This document shows positions 53,048-64,000 of a stretch of DNA of 64,000 nt, in pieces. The translations under genes and the position numbers were made by a program. The number at the start of each line of letters is the position of its first letter. Positions within the stretch are counted from its first letter, which is position 1. Below the pieces are notes generated by a model. That model saw only the letters and a program-made list of their open reading frames with translations. It did no database searches and was not told the origin of the DNA. Origin of the DNA: Ecdyonurus torrentis (lineage: Eukaryota > Arthropoda > Insecta > Ephemeroptera > Heptageniidae); the NCBI GenBank assembly GCA_949318235.1, contig OX439129.1, positions 31,334,243-31,398,242 of the forward strand, read 5' to 3'.

Positions 53048-53369
53048 GGGAGTAGAGTACCAACCTTATATCTCAAAAACTAGAAGTGTTTTGGGTCTAA
53101 ATTTGATGTCACTGTGTAGCTAAGGGTCACACTTAGCCGTGATAAAAATTTCATGATGTTTGACCATCCCGAAAAAAAAGAAAAATTATTGTAATTAACA
53201 TTGGGCCTTATGGGCTTTAAATTACAAAAACCCGTATAAAATTAATTTGCACGGTGAAAATTTTTATATATTTAAAATTGTCTCAAGCTGAAGTATCATT
53301 GTGCAAAATTACAGATTTTTTTGAGAAGAAAAATTTGAGTCTAATAGCCGACGCCGGTACGCTACTACC
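53048..53369. mobile_element. TTAA-flanked MITE, family E (322 bp)
   Basis: Starts GGGAGTAGAGTACC, ends with the inverted GGTACGCTACTACC, and is flanked by TTAA at 53044-53047 and 53370-53373. The termini match the pattern of 30602-30993. The interior is non-coding. Confidence 0.75.
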
Positions 53370-55838
53370 TTAAATTTGAATGTGTTATATACATAGGAAT
53401 GCATCAGTGATATATACATAAAGAAAAAGGTAACAATTAATAATAATAATAAAAGTATGTCACAGAAACTCAATTATTTAAAAATTTCCCAATTATTGAT
53501 AGCATAACGTAAATATGAATATAACGTTCATAAAATTTAAGAATGCGATGATAAAAAGAAAATGTTAATTAATATCAAACATTTTATTTCTATACTTGAC
53601 TCTTTTTTTATATCATTTATATATTTTATAATTTTATATAACTTATAATATAACTTATATAACTTTATATATTTTTTATGCTCCTTTATTAGTTATAAAG
53701 TACGAACTTATTATTATAAAAAAAAAACTATTTTAATTCTAGTCACGTAATTCTAAATAGATCTCTTGTTGTTACCTTTATACCCAAAACTGACAATTTT
53801 ACACCGTAGTAATTTTACAATTATTACTTTGAAATGACCTCATTTTTATATTCTAAAATGTAATAAAAACCAACAGTAGTGACAAAAAAAAAAAAAAAGT
53901 AAGTAAGAACTCAATTTAAAAAGTTTGATTTTTCTCAGTGGAATTGAAATGACTTTATTTTCTCTTTGATGGTAAGGTTTAATAGTTACATATAAAGGTG
54001 TTTAAAGCCAGGCCAACACGTTAGCACGTATAAAACTAATAATTTTCAAGCTTACTTTGTACAAAATGTCCATGTACATTATTAAAGGTCACAAAATAAA
54101 ATTTATATCACAATATATATTTTTGAATATAAATATGGTAATTTCAAATTAAGTAAATTTTAATTTAATTTTTTTCTAAATGGATGACGTAAGAGATGAA
54201 AATAAAATTGTTTTAATATATTATTTTAAAGAAAGTAATCCATTTTATATTAAGAATGTATGAAAATGAACTTTGACGTATTATTTAAGTTAAAATATTA
54301 TATTGAAAAAGAACAATATTATATTAAAATAGGATCTTAATTATTTAATACTATATGATTTAAAAAAAAAGAAAGAAAGGAAAATTAAGTTAGAAAATGT
54401 TTTATAATTAAGATCCGATGATAGCATGTTTTCTATAAAATATAATAACTAATATATAATACGATTTATTATGAATCTAATTATAATTGACAGTCAATAA
54501 GATTTAGAATTTTATTCAATAGCTTTTTTTATCATTTTAAAAAGATTATAGTAGAAGAAAAAACTCTTAAATTTTTTTTAATATCTTATTTTACCCGCCT
54601 GATATTTAATTACAAAGTTTCCTTATTCCTCGCTTTATTTAATAGCTTTTTTTTTCTTTATTCTTTACCTTTACCTTAAATTTATTTATATATATATACA
54701 AGCGCCATTTTTTTTTTTAACTAAAATTAGATTTTCTAAAGTTTTAAGCTAAGACTTATAATATAACTAATTAAACAAGTTTTGTAGAGAAGACAAGTAA
54801 AAACTTTGTATTTTTCCTTTAATTTATCGTATTTGGCACTCATTAAACCTACTTTAAAAGCAATCACATTAAATAATAGTTAACCTTTAAAATGGTTTAT
54901 AATAAAAAAAAAATTTGCTTGTGTATATATGATTATATTAAAACCAGTGTTTATACATTAATTGATTAAAAATATTTTATTGTTTTTTCCAGTACTTTAA
55001 CTTGATTACATTTGTACATTTTTAGTTAGGTAGACAGATTGATTTCTCATTAAGGTTTATAATACTACGTTAACCATAGGGTAATTGAATTATTTAAGAA
55101 TACAAGCTAGGTATCTCTAAAGTTAAACAAAATAAATCAGCACAAAATAACGGGACAGCATTGACATTATTTCTTGTGTGTGTGTGTTTTTTAATTATTT
55201 TTATGCTGCATCTATATAATATAATGAATAAATCTAATAACAAAACGAAATCAAAGGAAACTGGTAGTAGTGGTACATAAAATAATTAATATTTAATTAA
55301 TGAAGGATTTTAAGATTTGGATAACAAATATAAATTTATAATTAAAATTTCAACTCCAGATATGTCAAAATCATGATTAAACAAGATCTTAAACAATTAA
55401 AAATGAGTGGGATAAGAAGAGTAGAATTTATGCTGAAGAGAAATTGCTATTTAATTATAAATATGAATACATTATATGACTTAATATTATTACGTACTTA
55501 TTTATATTTGTGTATATAAATTAGCAGTAAGAATAATAAAAAAATGTTTAATAATAACTAATAAGAACAATAATAAAAGAGGGGGAACTATCAACGGTTA
55601 GAAAGATATTCATACTATTAATTTCTAATGAATTTTTTGAAGTGTTCAGTCATATATTGGCTATTTTCAAAATCTTTAAAGTTTTTTTTGCTGTTGCAAC
55701 CATTAACTGCAAATGTGTATGAGTATATTTATAAAAAGGACTAAGGACAAGCATATTGAATGCATTATACTGTACGAGGCTATACTTTTTTTTAAATTTA
55801 TATTAAATGGTTGTAGCTTTGTGTCAAACTTCTTCCTC

Positions 55839-55985
<147 letters not shown>

Positions 55986-56120
55986 TAAAGCGTTAGTAAC
56001 AGAAAGGCTAATAAGGTACTCTAAATCCAAGTTGGCTCACCGGAGACGCGTTTCATTGCTACGTGACTTCTGTAGTTACGACATTCAGTTAGTAAAGAGA
56101 CCTACTTGTATACCTTAAGG

Positions 56121-56122
<2 letters not shown>

Positions 56123-56155
<33 letters not shown>
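56123..56155. repeat. (CT)n microsatellite
   Basis: Pure CT repeat of about 33 bp. Confidence 0.95.
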
Positions 56156-56158
<3 letters not shown>

Positions 56159-57466
56159 GAATATGGTTGACATTGGACAGCAAAAGCTTTTGAGGCTACT
56201 ACTTGTAAAACGTTTACCATATGCCCTTAGGTGAATATAAAGTCACTAGTGCGTACACTTAAACTGGCTTTTTTTTTTCTTTTTTTTATTATTATTATTA
56301 TTATTTTTTACATACTGTACAATTGAGTCATACAAATAAATTCATTACAAGAGGTATTCATCTGGATAAATTTGACATTTATATTAAGTTTATTTTAGTT
56401 TTAATATCACTAGAAAAAAATACATACAAAATTGTTTAATATAAATTGTAGAATCGTATAATGAAATTTTTTTTATTATTAATATTTACTCATGCATTTA
56501 ATTAAAATTCTGTTTTAATATATAAAATTAAAAACTATAAAAGAATTCTTCATATTGCTGAAACAATAAAAGGAATAAAAATATATATTCATAAAAATGG
56601 AAATCACGATATTTGAATTGATTAGAAAGTAACATCTGGCCATCAAATTTACATAATTTATACAATTTTTGATAATCAAAATACTTTTAAATTTATTCCA
56701 AGGTCACCATTGGTTTTTTACTTTAATATACTATATAAGTTTTGATTTACATATTTTAGAAGTTAAAGTTAATTCTGTCAATGAAAGTATCTTATCTTAG
56801 AAATCTTAAAGTGATTTCCTTTAATTTCAGTGCCATATGAAGTCTATTAAGTATAAAGTCTATAAAGCCATATTATAAAGTTTAACCAAAAATGAAAGAG
56901 AAATAAAAATTGTATTAATATTAATTATTATACTTTATTACAGTTTTAAAGTCATATGATAGCATAGAAATCCCCGCAAAAACTGAAAATTTTGATTTTG
57001 TCTCATTTTAAAATATCACTGTGTGAAAAATATCAGTTACTCATGATAATAACCTGGGGAAAAAAACATACACAAAACTTATGTAAGTCTTTTAATCACA
57101 CACTCAGTATAATAGAATTTCTTCCAAATGACCACCTACACAATCAGTGTTTTTAGACAATGACAAAATCCCACCAAAATGACATATACATTTCCCACAC
57201 ACCTTGTCTATATCAATATCATATTATATATAGCCTCATATTGACTTGTATTATTTATAAAAAGATGTGTCAAATGCTTTTATATTATAAAAGAAGGTTG
57301 TATATTAAAGGTATATGTCAACAGCTTGTCGTAATATTTTTCCTAAAAGAAGTTTCAGTTGAAGTAAAGTTTTGTGTCTTAGAAACAAAAGGAAAGTCAC
57401 ACGTGTTGTTTTTATATAAGTGTTTCATACAGAATAAGTGAACTTTTCCACTTTTTGTCTTGTTAG

Positions 57467-57468
<2 letters not shown>

Positions 57469-57523
<55 letters not shown>
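57469..57523. repeat. Poly(T) run, about 55 bases
   Basis: Longest homopolymer in the window, followed 75 bases later by a 27-base poly(A) run (57598-57624); the pair could form a hairpin. Confidence 0.9.
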
Positions 57524-58020
57524 CTATGTTTTATAGCATCATCATTGTTGACACAACAAATTGCTTTCTTATAGATAAAAAATATCGGAAAAGAAGCAAA
57601 AAAAAAAAAAAAAAAAAAAAAAAAGCGTCATAGATTGTTTCAAAGATATTTTTTATTTACCACAAAAAGTTTTCCAATAAAAAGTAATAATTGTATGTAT
57701 GTAATAGTGTAACATATTAACATAGGTTATGGATATCAGGTTGAAAGATGTAAATTCCTGCATGCGTAAGTAATAAGTTTCAAACACAAACATCATTTTT
57801 TTTTATATATACAGTAACAAACAAAGCCCATAATTATACTGAATATAAAAACAGAAAAAATAGTCAAATACATATTTAAAATAAAAAGGATTAGAAATAA
57901 AACAATTATAAATTAAACGTTATTAGTAGATTTGTTATATATAAGTATATAATATTATTATATTTATTAATGTGAAAACTAATTTACTTAACTGTTACTT
58001 TACTTATTATTTTATGTTAT

Positions 58021-59942
58021 TTTACATTTTGTTGTCCTGCGAACAGTTACGTCGTAAAAAAGTTAAAACGAAAAGCACGCAAGGTCAAAGTTCAACGGTG
58101 TATCCATCACTTTTCTTGTAGTGATCTCTAGAAACCCTGAAATTTTGGTGCTTGCTTCAAATAAGGCGGATCTTTTATATTATTTTGACTTCTTTTCTCA
58201 CAATATATTATCAATCGCCGGGTGTTACTCCTAGAACTTAAAAGGTTAGTCTACCTGCTGGTCACTTCTGACGCACATGTTGCCTATCTTTTAGGATACT
58301 TCGAGATAAAAATAATAATTATATTATAATTGATATAAAATGATTATATATTCTTAATTCTTATAAAATATTGAATTTATTGTTTTGTATAGATTTATAT
58401 TTCTGCATAGCAAAAAAAAAAAAAAAAAAGCAGAAGAAGATGAAGAAGTTTATGCATTTACCAAAATAACGTACTTCTAAATTATAAATTATGCAATAAA
58501 CATTATTGCGTTCTTAAAGAACTTAACAATCGTACTTCAATGTACTGTTCTTAACCATTCATAAAGAACATAAACAATAACGTATAATGCAATGAAACTT
58601 AAATAAATTATTCTCAAAGTCATATACCATACATCGAAATAGACCATAATATAATAATATCACAAAATAATACCTTTTGATATAAATGGATATTGATAAT
58701 AAATTGAAATTTATTTGTATTATATTTACAGCCATAAAAATAAAATGTGATAAATTATTTCGTAGTTTTACAGTGTTAAAAACAAAAACTATGTATATTT
58801 TCTATACTCTATATTGAGTGAACTTTTCAATAACAAAATAATCCATTTTAATTTTAAAAAATTAAATCATTTTATTATTATTAATCACGTTTTATCAAAT
58901 TTTATTTACAGTAAATGTAGAAATATCTAAATTTAGATATTCTAAAAATAGATTTTAATTTATAATATTCATATTACGTCATAAAAAAACTGTATTGGAA
59001 AAATAAATGGAATATCGTATTTTTATATCCACACCCTACGTACGAAAATGAAAATAAATAAATAAATAAATAAAATAAAGGTTTTAAAATATAATATTTT
59101 AAATTGATACTGTATATATTTATAAAATGACAAAAATATAACATGTAATATAATATACCGAATATACAGAGATGTAAATCATTAAAAGAGAAAAGAACAG
59201 CAACAAAGATTGACGGTAAATTTATTGAATGTTATATCTTTTATTTCATTTTTTTTTTCATGCATGTTTATATAAATATTATTGCATTTTGTGTAGCAAG
59301 TCTTACAATTATTACATAACTAGTTCGAGCGGATGCAGTGTAATTAATTATGTAAAGCCAACTGTGATAGGCTAGTAGGTTTATAACACGCTCTCTGATC
59401 GGTTTAGCACCCCGGATGCAGCTTTTGGTGGGAATAACCTTCTTTTGGCATAAGTGTATTTAGTGACTGTAATATTAAATACATAAATAGTTTTTTATGC
59501 ATTTTACCAAAATTAATATTACATTTTATCATTTTAAATATAAACTTTTATTTCAAAGCAATTATGATTACATGTTATAATCTTAATGTCAAAGTTTTAC
59601 CTTTTTTTTTTTTTAATTGGAAAAAAAAATTTACTACAACTATGGTTTCCAAGAATTATTATTTAATGTTTTATGTACCTTTTGTACAATAGCTATGAAT
59701 GGTAAAATATAAATATAATAGGATTAAGAGTCTCTAATTAGTAATTACTTAATTCTCACTCTCGCTCTCTCGCTCACCCCTAAAATGTAGATTCCATTTT
59801 TCAAAAATAGATTCTTGATTATACCTCTCGTCCATAATAATAATTATAAATACCAAAATTTGTAACTCTGAAGTTAATAATATACTAAATTTATTATTAT
59901 AAAAAAAACTACTTATTCTTATTAATAAAAATATAATTTTTT
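58021..59942. other. Mixed stretch, GC-richer at its start and middle
   Basis: Segments 58030-58290 and 59310-59450 are GC-richer than the background and may be old repeats. The first contains AGGTCAAAGTTCA (58082-58094), a perfect direct repeat of nuclear-receptor half-sites with 1-base spacing. No coding frame is recognised. Confidence 0.4.
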
Positions 59943-60240
59943 AGTCTAGCGCAGGAGATCCGTGGTTCGATTCCTAGCCACTAATGGTTTTTTAATCCAG
60001 TTATAATATGATTCGAGAAAGTAATCGTGCATTCGGGAAACACGTGCATATCGATCAATCACGCTCAAAGTATAGAGACTTCCGTGCCCTCTCTAGAGAT
60101 CACGAGCATGTGGTATGTAAGGAGTCTGCAAAAACTAACTGATATTGTTGCTTGAATAAGCCGATAACCGTAACAATAAGCATAACAAACCACCTTTATT
60201 CATACTTTTGATACCCGCGACGCCAGCCGCGTTAATATTA
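59943..60240 (+). mobile_element. Probable tRNA-derived SINE, 5'-truncated
   Basis: A perfect B box GGTTCGATTCC at 59964-59974 sits in tRNA-like context (GCAGGAGATCCGT before, TAGCCA after), followed by a GC-richer body to about 60235 that ends in GACGCCAGCCGCG. The A-box half is absent. The body shows no obvious relation to the two other SINEs. Confidence 0.5.
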
Positions 60241-62610
60241 TTATTTTATGTAACATAAATTGGTAAATTAACTTTATTTTGTATTTTTCTTTCAATTGAA
60301 ATGAATTTTTTAAGTTTTTTTTTATTATGATAGTTTTTATTCCCGCTTAATAATTCACAAAAATAAATTTCAATAATTTCACCATACACAATTCATACGT
60401 TAATAATGTTAATACGTTCGTATGTTAATATAATACAACTGAAACCTTAAATTACATTAAATAATTATAACCAAAGTAAAACTTAATTCTTCAGTCAATC
60501 TAATTGTACTAAATTATAAAATATGTAAAAAGTATTCAAAAACTATTAATAAACGTTTAATGAACAAAAGTAAATAAACAATAGTAAGTTTAGTGAAGCA
60601 GAGAGTGAAGATAATAATATAAATTAAAAATTTATCTTTGGTGCATCCGTTTTCATACAATATATTTGATCAAAAGTAACACAAATAAAAAAAAATTGTA
60701 TGAGGTAAACATATAGGTTAATGCATTCAGTAGAATTTTTTTTAGCGATAAAAAATATATTGTCAACATTTACTCAAGGGATGTAAAAGCTTTTTGCTAT
60801 ATTCACATCTCTCTCACAGTGAGATTTTTTTTTTTTTTTTTTTTTATTTTTTTTTTTTTGAAAGCTATCAATAATTTTCTTGTACCCGAAAAGTGTAAGT
60901 GACAGTAAACATGATAAATTTACATGAGGGTAAAAGATGTTTTTTATTTTTTTTTTCCTTCATATAAGATGAACCGAATACTGACAAGTAGAATATACAA
61001 TGTTAAGGTAACATTTCCATAACAAAATTCAAGATCCAAGGTATATAAAAAAGGATATGGCAATATTTTAAGAGGAAAACGAAAAAAAAAAAAGTTTTAA
61101 ATAATATAGTTAATAAAATTTCATACACATAGTAAACACATTATAAAGTTAAAATGATATTACACTATAAAGCTTCCTTGTTGTGGAAGAAAGTTAAACA
61201 CGAAACTCCAAGAAAATCAAATGGTATTTTACATATAATTAACAAAACGTAAACAGTCTACATAATACGCAATTAAATTTAAGGAAACCAACTTTACTCT
61301 TTGAAGAAAATTTAAATACAAAATAAACAGGGAAATTCATTGCAATTTTGTGCCAGACACATTTTTAAGCCTAAAAAAAAAAAAAAAAAAAAAAGAAAAA
61401 GTTTTATTGTTTTTTTAGAAAATGTGTTTGGGTTGCAATAAAAAAACTCCCATGGGAACCTTATGGTATATTTCTAAGAAACAAAAGTTTTTTTTTGTAT
61501 ACAAAAATTGGTCCAATCAAGGCATTCTCGTGGTCCATGGCACTGTCTGTAATTTAATGTCCATAATTGCTTAATCGTTCTTAATTGTTTATATCTTTTA
61601 TGTTATTAATCATTGTTCTCCATGAACATGACCCTAAATTTTTTTTTCATCAGTAATGCACTCATTTATTATAACTGCTATTTTTCTTGATAGCCAAAAA
61701 AATAAAATATGTAAACTAAAAATCTAGAAATTTTTCTGTTGAAATTGTTAAAAAAAACAAACAATGTTACATGTATAAAATAACTTTTAGTTTAAAAATC
61801 GAAATTGAGAACTTTTCTTTTGTCTTGGTGTATGATAATCCACCAAAAGATGCCAAATGCAAGTGTTTTGTTTTCCTTTCTGTCTTCACGCTTCTTTTCA
61901 TTTTTCCAACCCTACTCGTATTTCTTGGAGAAGCTTTTATATATACGTATAATATAACTTTTACTTTTTGTTATTTCCCTTTTCTTTTTAGTTATTTTTG
62001 AATATCCGTGTTGCGAAATATTTCTTTCCGATTGTTCAAGCAAGATGAATATTTTGCTCCCCTTTCTATGTATATATTTTTTTTCTTCTTTGTTTCTTTA
62101 TATAGAAGATTGCCATTTTCACTTTATACTTTTTCTATTGTATATAAAAAGTTACTTTCTGGGTGTTTACATTTTGCCAAGATTTCATCAACATATTTGT
62201 CAAGTATGTTTTGCTCTACTAGACTATAATCTAATTGTAAGTGTGTAATTAATTTGATAACATACATTTGAAATCATTCAATTTTAATGCAATCAACTTT
62301 ACTGTTTAGTAAAAATAATACTCCTTGTGAACAGGTCTTAAAAAATTACGGAAAAAAAATATTTATTTTAAAATTCTTTAAAATACGTCTATGCCATTTT
62401 TTGTTCATCTTAATACATAAAACCAAGTGGATAAAATGATGAAAAAGTGGAGTATTTAAGGTACATAACGTACTTTGTCTACTGTGTATGTATGTGTGTG
62501 TGTGTGTATCGTATATGCTGACGTCATAGTAGCTTAAGCCCTAGCTTTGCTCTGTATCCTCTCCTGCTGTAACTAGCGCGCCGTTGCCAACACCCAACGT
62601 GGTCGGTCAC

Positions 62611-62666
<56 letters not shown>

Positions 62667-62680
62667 CATCTCTATTATAA
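60241..62680. other. AT-rich block, no gene seen
   Basis: Homopolymer-rich DNA with poly(T) near 60826-60860 and poly(A) near 61373-61394. Overlapping open frames at 61771-62248 are phenylalanine/tyrosine/leucine-rich without domains and are treated as chance. A short GT repeat is near 62490-62508 and TGACGTCA is at 62519-62526. Confidence 0.5.
62615..62662. repeat. (CT)n microsatellite
   Basis: Pure CT repeat of 48 bp. Confidence 0.95.
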
Positions 62681-62699
62681 AGGTTAAAGGTCAAGGTCA
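62681..62699 (+). promoter_or_regulatory. Cluster of nuclear-receptor half-sites
   Basis: AGGTTAAAGGTCAAGGTCA contains a direct repeat with 1-base spacing (AGGTTA-A-AGGTCA) and an extended half-site TCAAGGTCA of the kind bound by FTZ-F1, ERR and NGFI-B-type monomeric receptors. A functional role is inference; no gene start is seen next to it. Confidence 0.35.
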
Positions 62700-64000
62700 C
62701 ACCAGCGTCTGTCAAATGTGTTCCTTAATCGAACATTTATAAACATTTATTATTTTATCTCATCGTGTGATGTACTATACGTATTACGTATATATAAGTG
62801 TATATGATTTTTTCATCTTATTTTTAATGACAAGTCATTCCTAAGCAACTAGTTTTTTTTCCATACATTATTATTATGTGCCTTCAGTGTTTTATATAAA
62901 TATATATCAAACACTTTGCATTTTTTTCTATAGTTATAAAATTCAACTTGTATGCTGCGTAATATATTCATGAACTTTCTCAATTTTCAGATTAACAATA
63001 ATTTTTTTTTTTTAATTTAAAAAATTACAAATTAAAACACAAAAAGATTAAATTAAAATAATAATTAAAACTTTTAATTTTAAAATAAGTTTACTGTTGT
63101 TTCAAAAGTTTTTTTTCTTTTAACATAATAAATTGAAAGGTTTGTAAAACTTTGATTTTAAAACCCATTGATTAAAGAAAAAAAACTTGTTCGTATGATT
63201 TGTATATAACAATACTTTAGTCCCTACTTTTTTTTATCGTGGTTTCATTATACTTTAGATATGAAAAGAAGAGAAATTATCAATATTGACTTTATGACAA
63301 GGATATAAAAAAAATAAAGTTAACTATGACAAGGAAAGTTAAAGCAAAGAATAAAAAGAAACGAGAGGTTAACTTTTTCTTGTCTTCTTTTTGTATAAAA
63401 ATAGAATTTCTTAACTTCAAACTTAAAAAAATTAAATAATAAAAACTTGAAAGCAAATAAAAGTGTTTTACATTACTGCAATGTTGATTTTGTTGGCTTT
63501 CTGATTTATTATTGTAGTTATTATTTTTATTTCTTTATTGTGAAATCTTGTCATAACAGTAATATACATTAAGTTGACATTATAAAAAAAAAATGCTGCA
63601 AATGATATTTTTTTATTGTAAATAAAATTAGTAATTTAAAAATTATTGAAATTTATAATTTGATTGACTCAATAAATGACCATATTTATGATATTTTTAT
63701 TGATCTCTGAATAATTTAAATACTTTATAATATATAACTGTACAATATTTAAGTTAAGTTATAGAGCTGTATTATTGTTATTTGTAGTAAATTTTCTTGA
63801 ATTTTTGGAGCCACTCACTTTCGTAGATCAATTTATATATATAAGCAATAACTTAGCATGGTTTGTAATATAATATATTACATATAGCACTAATGATTGC
63901 AAAATGTTTCTAATCTATCATTTTATAATTTATAAATTTATTTATCAATTTTGAGTGATAGATCATTCATTTTTATTAGAATAAGCAGATCAAATTACCA
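62700..64000. other. AT-rich stretch without recognised feature
   Basis: Nothing coding or repetitive recognised to the end of the window. Confidence 0.45.

Noticed and set aside
57160..57441. 93-codon frame on the + strand
   Set aside because: AT-driven composition, no domain, no splice or promoter context; within chance expectation for this window.
59310..59450. Possible tRNA B box (AGTTCGAGCGG) on the + strand
   Set aside because: Does not fit the consensus at the last position and no A box or tRNA fold is visible.
61771..62248. Three overlapping + strand frames of 67-76 codons
   Set aside because: Different frames overlapping in a T-rich stretch, dominated by Phe, Leu and Tyr, as expected from base composition.

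Overview
This window looks like nuclear genomic DNA from an arthropod. It is very AT-rich (roughly three quarters A+T by eye), full of long AT and CT microsatellites, homopolymer runs and short non-autonomous transposons, and it holds one convincing protein-coding gene. That gene is a class A G-protein-coupled receptor of the invertebrate 5-HT1 (5-HT1A-like serotonin receptor) family. Its sequence is closest, from memory, to arthropod 5-HT1A receptors; I cannot place the organism more finely (insect, chelicerate and other arthropods all remain possible).

The receptor is on the + strand. One exon at 23759-23868 encodes the end of extracellular loop 1 and TM3, a 1,057-bp GT-AG intron splits the Arg codon of the DRY motif, and the terminal exon at 24926-25949 encodes TM4 to the C-terminus. 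The N-terminus, TM1 and TM2 are not visible anywhere to the left, so the preceding intron probably exceeds 23 kb and leaves the window. A 3' UTR running to a good poly(A) signal near 27727 is plausible.

The rest is intronic or intergenic DNA. Region 1-7 kb has a TTAA-flanked MITE (295-683), a 5S-rRNA-derived SINE (2424-2760), and a very large, near-perfect inverted repeat (3513-4680 / 5745-6900) around a tRNA-derived SINE. Region 7-23.7 kb is mostly AT-rich filler with many microsatellites, one hAT-like MITE (14928-15425) and one TTAA MITE (20862-21197). Region 27.8-41 kb carries a series of TTAA-flanked inverted-repeat elements (27815-28235, 29154-29465, 29470-29623, 30602-30993, ~34800-34992, 39033-39346, 40092-40400) plus a tRNA-SINE (about 31850-32105). 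Region 41-64 kb has a foldback element with an internal insertion (45361-46274), a CAGGGTG-type MITE (49157-49608), another TTAA MITE (53048-53369), and a possible SINE (59943-60240).

The most interesting pattern is the density of TTAA-flanked (piggyBac-type) miniature elements. Several of them carry perfect cAMP-response octamers (TGACGTCA), so that eight such octamers occur in the window where chance would give well under one. No operon-like, CRISPR, rRNA-gene or functional tRNA-gene structure was seen.
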